The notes under the pieces are model-generated. The model was not told where the DNA came from. It did no database searches and worked only from the letters and a program-made list of their open reading frames with translations. The translations under genes and the position numbers were made by a program. This document shows, piece after piece, positions 58,570 to 64,000 of a stretch of DNA of 64,000 nt; position 1 is the first letter of the stretch, and the number at the start of each line of letters is the position of its first letter. This DNA is from Pseudomonas saponiphila (GTDB taxonomy: Bacteria; Pseudomonadota; Gammaproteobacteria; Pseudomonadales; Pseudomonadaceae), in NCBI RefSeq assembly GCF_900105185.1, contig NZ_FNTJ01000001.1:2004501-2068500 (forward strand). Direction: 5' to 3'.

Positions 58570-59003
58570 TGTTCGGCCTCCTCGGTATTGATGCTCAGGA
58601 TGAATTCCGCGTCGCTCTGGTCGAACACGCTGGGCAGGGCCTCGCTGGATGCCGACAGGGGCAGGCTCAGGGCCACCGCGAGCATGCCGGCGGCCACTCC
58701 GGTGAGACCGACCCCGACCCAGCCCAGGGACGCCAGCCAGCCGGCGTAGCGTTGCCAGAAGGAGGCGCCGCGCGGCGCTGTGGCGGCCGTGGCAATGATC
58801 CGTTGCGCCAGGGCCGGTTCAGGCGCGGCCAGCTGGTAGCTGTCCAGCTGGCTGTCGAGCCAGCGCGCCTGGCGCAGGGCTTCGCTGGCCAGCGCATTGC
58901 CTTCCTGGAGCAGGGCCCGTGCGGCATCTCGCTCACGGGCGGGCCAGCGTTGCAGGTCCGCGCCATAGGCATCGGCCAGGTATGCAAAGCGTTCGGGGGT
59001 CAT
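58566..59003 (-). CDS. Putative anti-sigma factor, one transmembrane helix
   Basis: 145 residues. A cytoplasmic N-terminus (MTPERFAYLADAYGADLQRWP) is followed by one helix (LGWVGVGLTGVAAGMLAVALSL) and a short periplasmic tail. Position, coupled by ATGA overlap to the ECF sigma gene before it and to the metal-sensor gene after it, fits a CnrY-like anti-sigma. No zinc-binding motif is seen. Confidence 0.7.
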   Translation of the reverse strand: MTPERFAYLADAYGADLQRWPARERDAARALLQEGNALASEALRQARWLDSQLDSYQLAAPEPALAQRIIATAATAPRGASFWQRYAGWLASLGWVGVGLTGVAAGMLAVALSLPLSASSEALPSVFDQSDAEFILSINTEEAEQ

Positions 59004-59581
59004 GGTGTTCTCCTTCCTGAGAGGTCCGCACCCTGGGCCTCGGCGAGGTGGCTGCGCAGATTGCGCCGGGCCCGTGACAGCAGGCTCTCCAGCGCTTCGA
59101 CGCTGATGTTCATCAGCGCCGCGGCCTCGGTGTTGGACAGTTCCTGGTAGTACTGCAGGACGATCGCCTCGCGCTGGCGATCCGGCAGTCGGTCCAGGGC
59201 CGCAGCCATGCGCCGGCTCTGCGCGCTGGCTTCCAGTTGTTCGTCGGGTGTCGGGCCGTGGTCCACCACCTCGAAGGCTTGCTCGCTGTCGAGCTGCAGG
59301 TGCTCCTTGCGCCGGCGCAGGCGGTCGTAGCACAGGTTCAGCGCCACCCGGTGCAGCCAGGTATCAAAGCGCGCCTGTTCGCTGCGCCAGTGCGCCGCCT
59401 GTTTCCAGATCCGCAGGAAACTCTCCTGGGCGATGTCCCGGGCCTCGTCGGCGTCACCCAGCAAGCGGCTGGCCAGGGCCAGCAGGCGCGGCAGCTTGCG
59501 GGTGACCATTTCTTTCACGGCCTGGGCTTCGTTGTTGCCAATGCGGGCCAGCAACTCCATATCCGGGTCGGTGTCGTTCAA
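59000..59581 (-). CDS. ECF sigma factor
   Basis: 193 residues. Region 2 is LLGDADEARDIAQESFLRIWKQ with RFDTWLHRVALNLCYDRLRRR, and region 4 is LPDRQREAIVLQYYQELSNTEAAALMNISVEALESLLSRARRNL. It is encoded just upstream of, and overlaps, its candidate anti-sigma. The regulon may include the aromatic-repeat envelope proteins on both sides. Confidence 0.92.
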   Translation of the reverse strand: MNDTDPDMELLARIGNNEAQAVKEMVTRKLPRLLALASRLLGDADEARDIAQESFLRIWKQAAHWRSEQARFDTWLHRVALNLCYDRLRRRKEHLQLDSEQAFEVVDHGPTPDEQLEASAQSRRMAAALDRLPDRQREAIVLQYYQELSNTEAAALMNISVEALESLLSRARRNLRSHLAEAQGADLSGRRTP

Positions 59582-59629
59582 ATCGGCGGTTCTCGGTGCA
59601 GTGGAGGGGCGATTCGCAAGAGCGCGTGC

Positions 59630-59947
59630 TCAGCGCAGCCAATGGCCTTCGATCCAGTACCAGTTCGGCCCGCGGGCCTGCCAGTGCCCGGGCACCCACT
59701 GGCCGCGGCGCATCACTGGCTGCCAGTGGCCCGGCACCCAGACATAGCCGCCTGCGTGCCAGCGCCAGTGGCCGCGATCCCAGGCGTAACCGGGACGGGC
59801 CATGGGCGGCGCTTCGTAGCGCATGGGCGGCGGGGCCTGCTGAATGATCACGGTCTGGGCGAAGGCCGGGCTGCCGGCCAGGGCCGTGAAGGCCAGGGGG
59901 ATCAGCAGCAGGGTGCGAAGACGTGGCAGGCAACGGGCAAGCTTCAT
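59630..59947 (-). CDS. Secreted YxWxxGxW repeat protein
   Basis: 105 residues: a signal peptide (ending SPAFA), a PPPMRYEAPPMARPGYAW linker and four GHW repeats (RGHWRWHAGGYVWVPGHW, RRGQWVPGHW, WYWIEGHWLR). It is first in the row that continues with the ECF sigma gene 48 bases later. ATG 59947 follows AAGGAG. The role of such repeats in the envelope is unknown. Confidence 0.75.
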   Translation of the reverse strand: MKLARCLPRLRTLLLIPLAFTALAGSPAFAQTVIIQQAPPPMRYEAPPMARPGYAWDRGHWRWHAGGYVWVPGHWQPVMRRGQWVPGHWQARGPNWYWIEGHWLR

Positions 59948-60236
59948 GATGGCTCCTTCAGGCCTGCGTTCGCGATTGAACGCAGCTGATGGGTTCAACG
60001 ATAGGTGGCCGAAGAATCCGTCGCGGGGAAATGCACGTTTATCCGCGCCCGGTTCAACCGCGGTTCAGCGAGCGGGCCAGGGGACTGATACGGGCCGTGG
60101 CGGAGGGAAATATGTCGGCGGTGGCGGCGACGGAAGTTGCCAGGGGGAGCCGTTCAATCGGTAACCCTGTGCAGCAGCGGCGAGGTTGGTCGGCGCCGCA
60201 CAGAGGTTGCATCACTGAACCCTTGAGGAATGCACC

Positions 60237-60353
60237 ATGTCCCGTCGTATCGCACTGCTGATTGTTATGGCCACGATGCTGTCTTTGGGGGGCTGCGTGG
60301 TTTACCCCGGGCACTATCATGGCTGCTGCTACCGCTATGGCTATTACCGCTAG
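60237..60353 (+). CDS. 38-residue aromatic/histidine-rich lipoprotein
   Basis: ATG 60237, with TTGAGGAA upstream, opens MSRRIALLIVMATMLSLGGC, a lipoprotein signal with lipobox LGGC. A mature part of about 19 residues follows, made mainly of Cys, Tyr, His and Gly (CVVYPGHYHGCCYRYGYYR). The CVV start of the mature part is shared with the lipoprotein at 57781. It is divergent from the ECF sigma row. His/Cys content suggests metal binding, which is inference. Confidence 0.6.
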   Translation: MSRRIALLIVMATMLSLGGCVVYPGHYHGCCYRYGYYR

Positions 60354-60487
60354 GGCACGGGGCGGCACGCCGGTGTGGCCAGTTGCTTGGCTAAGCCCCG
60401 CGGGCCCGGCACAATCCTCGACCTTGCAGGGCCGGCACCGGCGTCGCGCCGATGGCCGGCATGCCCCGGGAGTGTGGAGGAAGGTGG

Positions 60488-61303
60488 ATGCCCGTCTTGG
60501 AACAGCAGGACCAGGCTCAGGACCCGGATGCGATTGCGCGTCCGGTGTGCGCCCTGCGCATCTCAATGCAAGAAGAGCGCTGGGAACGACCATGGCACAG
60601 TCATCGCAAGGCCCAGTTGCTGTTTCCCGCGGGCGGTGTGCTCAGTTGCGAGAGCGCCGAGGGCCTGTGGCTGGCGCCGCCGCAGTGCGCGGTGTGGATT
60701 CCCAGCGCGATCGAGCATCGGGTCCAGGGGCTGGAGAATGCCCAGGGCTATTGCCTGTTGGTCGAGCCCGAGCACGCCCGTTCATTGCCTCAGGCCTGCT
60801 GCACCCTGGTGATGTCGCCGCTGTTGCAGGAGTTGCTCAAGCGCTGTGCGCAACTGCCGTTCCTGTATGACCAGGACGGCGCCGCCGGGCGCCTGGTCGC
60901 GGTGACCCTGGATGAGCTGGCGGTCGCGCCCCGCGAGCAGATCCACCTGCCCATGCCCCAGCATGCACAGCTGCGGCGTCTGGCCCAGCAGATCCTTGAA
61001 CAGCCGCAACGGCGCCTGAGCCTTGGGCAGTGGGGCGAGCAGATCGGCCTCAGCGAACGCAGCCTGAGCCGCTTGATCGTGGCCGAGACTGGTCTGAGTT
61101 TCGGTCGCTGGCAGCGCCAGTTGCACATCCTCCTGGGGCTCAGGCAATTGGCTCGGGGCGACTCGGTGGAGTGTGTGGCGCTGACCCTGGGCTATGACAG
61201 CGCCAGCGCCTTTATCCGCATGTTCAAGAAAGCCGTGGGTCAGCCGCCCGGGCGATTTTTTGCCGAACGTCGCCAGGCCCTGGAGGGCGACCAGGCTCTG
61301 TAG
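60488..61303 (+). CDS. AraC-family transcriptional regulator
   Basis: 271 residues with an N-terminal cupin sensor (RPWHSHRKAQLLFPAGG) and a C-terminal double helix-turn-helix (LSLGQWGEQIGLSERSLSRLIVAETG ... VECVALTLGYDSASAFIRMFKKAVG). ATG 60488 follows GGAGGAAGGTGG; the frame is open 12 codons further upstream. Target not evident. Confidence 0.9.
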   Translation: MPVLEQQDQAQDPDAIARPVCALRISMQEERWERPWHSHRKAQLLFPAGGVLSCESAEGLWLAPPQCAVWIPSAIEHRVQGLENAQGYCLLVEPEHARSLPQACCTLVMSPLLQELLKRCAQLPFLYDQDGAAGRLVAVTLDELAVAPREQIHLPMPQHAQLRRLAQQILEQPQRRLSLGQWGEQIGLSERSLSRLIVAETGLSFGRWQRQLHILLGLRQLARGDSVECVALTLGYDSASAFIRMFKKAVGQPPGRFFAERRQALEGDQAL

Positions 61304-61444
61304 CCGCAGGTGCCCGTTCGCAGCTTGCGGCAGCGGCCAGATCTGGCCGGATTGGTCAATAACTTGTCGATCTCGGCTGATGCGGACAATGGTGGGCAGG
61401 AAGATGATAAGCATTCTTGTTTGTCAGATTCTTGAGGTGTTCCC

Positions 61445-61861
61445 ATGTACTTCGATCATCAGCATTTTCCCCTGGTCTGGATGCGTCGCGCCGAAGGCGC
61501 AGGGCAGCCGGGAGTCGATCCTTTCCAGCAGTTGGAGGGGCTTATGCAGCGGGCTCAGGCCTTTGTCCTGATGAGTGATGTGCTGCCTGAGCCCGAGCAG
61601 CGCAACAGCGCTCAGAGCAAAGCGATGCTCAAGCAGGGCTCGTTGTGGATGAAGCGCAACAAGGCGGCGATCCGCCGCTGGATCAAGGCGATGATCGTCA
61701 TCGCCCCGCAGCCGGAGTCACAGGCCCGGGTCGAGGCGTTTGCCGACAGCTATGAAAAGTTCTGGGGCTATCCGCTGTTGCACAGTGCCTCGCCGCTGGC
61801 CGCTGCCGCCATGGCCCAGCAACTGCTGAGCCCACCGCGCGTCAATCAGCACAACTGGTAG
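61445..61861 (+). CDS. Conserved-looking small protein of unknown function
   Basis: 138 residues, mostly helical, with no signal peptide and no domain I recognise. Notable stretches are HFPLVWMRRAEGAGQPGVDP and WMKRNKAAIRRWIKAMIVIAP. Codon use is that of the chromosome, with a TGAGGTGT ribosome region before ATG 61445, so it looks like a real gene. It is convergent with the GNAT gene. Confidence 0.7.
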   Translation: MYFDHQHFPLVWMRRAEGAGQPGVDPFQQLEGLMQRAQAFVLMSDVLPEPEQRNSAQSKAMLKQGSLWMKRNKAAIRRWIKAMIVIAPQPESQARVEAFADSYEKFWGYPLLHSASPLAAAAMAQQLLSPPRVNQHNW

Positions 61862-61872
61862 TCCCAGTCGCT

Positions 61873-62319
61873 TCAGGTGCGCAGGTGCTCGGGGACGTTG
61901 GCGCTGAGCACCTTGCCCATGCTGATCCGGGGTTCAACCTGATAACCCAGGGCCTGGTAGAAGCCCTGCACCGCGGCGTTGCTGCTGAGGATCTGCAGGT
62001 TGATCTTCAGGCAGCCGCGGGCTTGCAGGGCCTGTTCGCCGTGGTGCACCAGGGCCCGGCCGGTGCCGAGCCGGCGCTGTTGCGGGTCTACCGCCAGGGA
62101 GTACAGCCAGCCGCGGTGGCCGTCGTAGCCGGCCATCAGGGTGCCGACGACCTGCCCTGAGGCCAGGGCGACGAAGAACAGCCCGTCATCCACTGCAAGC
62201 TTGCGCTCGATGGCCAGCTCCGGCGCGTTGTGGGCGGTGGCGTAACCGAAGACCCGCTGCCACAGCTCGATCACGGGCTGGCGGTGCCGGGTGTTGCAGT
62301 ATTCGACGAGTTGGATCAT
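61873..62319 (-). CDS. GNAT family acetyltransferase
   Basis: 148 residues with the acetyl-CoA loop LAVDPQQRRLGTGRALVHHGE and the C-terminal INLQILSSNAAVQGFYQALGYQ, as in the YpeA group. Substrate unknown. Confidence 0.88.
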   Translation of the reverse strand: MIQLVEYCNTRHRQPVIELWQRVFGYATAHNAPELAIERKLAVDDGLFFVALASGQVVGTLMAGYDGHRGWLYSLAVDPQQRRLGTGRALVHHGEQALQARGCLKINLQILSSNAAVQGFYQALGYQVEPRISMGKVLSANVPEHLRT

Positions 62320-62369
62320 GGCGTGGGCTCGGTGATGGGTGGGGGGCGGGTTGCGGCGGCCGGCTGGTT

Positions 62370-62819
62370 TCAGTCTTGATGGCCGGGCCAGGTTTCGGTG
62401 GGGAAATAGGCTTCCAGCCCCGGCTCACGGTGGTCCACGCCGTCCCGGGTCCAGTAGCAGCTCAAGCGCGAGTAGTTGTCCAGGTCGCCGCGGACCAGGC
62501 AGGTGGCGCTTTGCCCGGGCTCGCTGAAGCGCAACACATCGGCCTGGGCGATATTGGCCCGTTCCACCTTGCCGATGGCGCTGGTGGTCTGGCCATTGAT
62601 GGTCTTGACCAGAGTCAGGGCCTGGTTCTCGTAGCGGATCACCGCGGTGCCGGAGTAGGTCGGGCCACCGTCCGGCTGCTTGCCGATCAGCATGAACTGG
62701 CCGGGCACCATGCTGTAGTAGATGTGCTGGTCCTGATCTTGTTCCTGCTTCTGCGCGGCCTGGGCCGCGAGGCTGGACAGCAGCAGGCCGAGAAGGGCGG
62801 CGCGGGAGAAATGCGGCAT
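62370..62819 (-). CDS. Secreted protein of unknown function
   Basis: 149 residues with a signal peptide (LLGLLLSSLAAQAA). The mature part begins with a Gln/Asp-rich stretch (QKQEQDQDQHIYYSMVPG) and holds two cysteines that may form a disulfide. No family recognised. Confidence 0.65.
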   Translation of the reverse strand: MPHFSRAALLGLLLSSLAAQAAQKQEQDQDQHIYYSMVPGQFMLIGKQPDGGPTYSGTAVIRYENQALTLVKTINGQTTSAIGKVERANIAQADVLRFSEPGQSATCLVRGDLDNYSRLSCYWTRDGVDHREPGLEAYFPTETWPGHQD

Positions 62820-62889
62820 TGGTGCTCACTCCTGTTGAGGCGGGGGGCCATGATTCCAGACTGGGTGTTGCAGATAAATGCCCGGGCGG

Positions 62890-63465
62890 CTAGCGATGTT
62901 CGATCACCAGGATCGCCATGGTGTCGGCCTCCAGGGCTTCGAACACGTGCGGCTGGTCGGCGCTGTAGCGGATGTAGTCGCCGGCATTCAGCTTGACTGG
63001 GTTGTCCGCCGGTCCGGCCAAGGCCCGTCCGCGGCCAATCACCAGATGTTCCACGGTGCCCGGCAAATGAGCCTTGGATTGCCGCGGCTGGCCGGGTTGC
63101 ACCCTGAGGCGGTACAGATCGCGCTGTGCTCCGGGTGGGCAGTGGTCCAGCAGGGCGGCCGCATAATGGGCGTCCTCGGCGTGGGCGGTGGTGCCTTCAT
63201 GGGCACGGATGACCTTCAACTGATGCGTCGGCTGCTCGAAAAAGCGTGTGACCTGCAGGCCCATGGCCTGGGCCAGGGCCCACAGGGTCTCGATGCTCGG
63301 GTTGCCCGTTCCGGCTTCCAGCTGGGACAGGGTGGACTTGGCCACGGCCGCCCGCTTGGCCAGTTCCGAGACGGAAAGACCGGCGTTCAGACGTTCGCGC
63401 TTGATGGCCATGGCCAGTTGGCCAATAGGCGAAAGGGTACTTGCTTCGTTCGTTTTGTCGTTCAT
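62890..63465 (-). CDS. XRE-cupin transcriptional regulator
   Basis: 191 residues: an N-terminal HTH (RLNAGLSVSELAKRAAVAKSTLSQLEAGTGNPSIETLWALA) and a C-terminal cupin (VEHLVIGRGRALAGP ... YIRYSADQPHVFEAL). These regulators sense a small ligand through the cupin and often control amino-acid or amine genes beside them. Probable target: the fragment or transporter on its right. Confidence 0.9.
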   Translation of the reverse strand: MNDKTNEASTLSPIGQLAMAIKRERLNAGLSVSELAKRAAVAKSTLSQLEAGTGNPSIETLWALAQAMGLQVTRFFEQPTHQLKVIRAHEGTTAHAEDAHYAAALLDHCPPGAQRDLYRLRVQPGQPRQSKAHLPGTVEHLVIGRGRALAGPADNPVKLNAGDYIRYSADQPHVFEALEADTMAILVIEHR

Positions 63466-63590
63466 TTGTCTGTTAAATCATCCTTGTTTCTCTTGACGTC
63501 GATAAAATACGCCGTTCATTATATCGTCTGATTGTTCGATATAAAAACAAATGGAGTGTCCTGGATGAGTGTGCGGCACTGGGCAAGTTC

Positions 63591-63743
63591 ATGGGGCTGA
63601 GCCTGCGGTTGGTGGTGATTCCGTATCACGAGATCTCTCTGGCGGTGCATTGCCTGGCCCACCTGCATCAGTGCCTGGGGGATTGGCTGGTGGCCGGGCA
63701 GACCCACCTGTTCGTCGAATCACCCCGCTGGTACAGCCGCTAG
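63591..63743 (+). CDS. Small uncertain ORF or gene fragment
   Basis: ATG 63591 opens 50 codons (MGLSLRLVVIPYHEISLAVH ...) ending at TAG 63741-63743. The same frame is open about 15 codons further upstream without a start, so it may be the tail of a lost gene. No family recognised, and no good ribosome site. Confidence 0.3.
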   Translation: MGLSLRLVVIPYHEISLAVHCLAHLHQCLGDWLVAGQTHLFVESPRWYSR

Positions 63744-63761
63744 CGCCGGAGGGAGCGGCAC

Positions 63762-64000
63762 TTAAACCTTGAGCACCTTGCCGCTGGCCGCCACCGCCAG
63801 CAGCAGGACCGCGATCAGGCCGAAGGCCAGGCTCAGGCTGCTGCCATGGGCGATGAAGCCGATCACCGCGGGGCCGGCCAGGATGCCGGCATAGCCCAAG
63901 GTGGTGATGGCCGGCACGGCGATGCTTTCCGGCATGACCTGCTGCTTGCCCACGGCGGTGTACAGCACCGGCACGATGTTCGAGCAACCCGCGCCCACCA
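63762..64000 (-). CDS. MFS transporter, C-terminal end (partial)
   Basis: The visible 78 residues (GAGCSNIVPVLYTAVGKQQVMPE ... LGYAGILAGPAVIGFIAHGSS) are the last helices of a major-facilitator transporter, similar to the YbjJ group. The gene continues beyond the right edge. Confidence 0.8.
   Translation of the reverse strand, partial: VGAGCSNIVPVLYTAVGKQQVMPESIAVPAITTLGYAGILAGPAVIGFIAHGSSLSLAFGLIAVLLLAVAASGKVLKV

Overview
The window comes from the chromosome of a fluorescent Pseudomonas, most likely the P. fluorescens complex. The basis is high GC, the complete pvd/fpv gene order, Pseudomonas REP elements with a GTAGGAGC...GGCTTGCC core, and a typical pseudomonad gene set (DUF3077, Anr boxes, ampC/ampR, pcs). 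I cannot name the species.

Bases 1-20735 are the right half of a pyoverdine locus: the end of a nonribosomal peptide synthetase, fpvA, pvdE, an AlcB/IucB-type N-acyltransferase (where P. aeruginosa PAO1 has the formylase pvdF), pvdO, pvdN, pvdM, pvdP, the opmQ-pvdT-pvdR exporter, an fpvI-type sigma factor and pvdA. Five PvdS iron-starvation boxes (TAAAT-N16-CGT) sit before pvdE, pvdM, pvdP, pvdR and pvdA, so the block reads as one iron-starvation regulon. The genes cover hydroxyornithine formation and acylation, peptide assembly, export to the periplasm, chromophore maturation, recycling and ferri-pyoverdine uptake. No fpvR is present, and the NRPS ends in a condensation domain with no thioesterase.

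Bases 20736-27624 are a magnesium locus. A PhoP-like box and a leader of about 530 nt with a 24-codon upstream ORF precede mgtA. An IS21-family element (istA/istB) has inserted near the 3' end of mgtA, with a 10-bp direct repeat at its flanks. mgtC follows.

Bases 27625-42325 hold housekeeping and stress genes: a degenerate receiver, LysR/pirin/YcaC, a cyclic-nucleotide-type MscS channel, AraC/MFS, an alcohol dehydrogenase and a universal stress protein each behind a perfect Anr box, and a DUF2946/TonB-receptor/PepSY cassette.

Bases 42519-49300 are an orphan type VI secretion vgrG island. VgrG is followed by an 878-residue peptidoglycan-targeting effector (M23-like plus muramidase) and a putative periplasmic immunity gene. 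A low-GC graveyard of effector ends follows: a GH19 fragment with its own lipoprotein and a phospholipase D fragment.

Bases 49319-64000 carry DUF3087, a large membrane patatin, TauE and LysE transporters, phosphatidylcholine synthase, ampC/ampR, an ECF sigma/anti-sigma/metal-sensor operon bounded by YxWxGxW-type envelope proteins, a 38-residue lipoprotein, regulators and the end of an MFS transporter.

Two five-copy REP-derived tandem arrays (107-bp and 108-bp periods), the same element in opposite orientations, lie at 1.8-2.3 kb and 37.4-37.9 kb.
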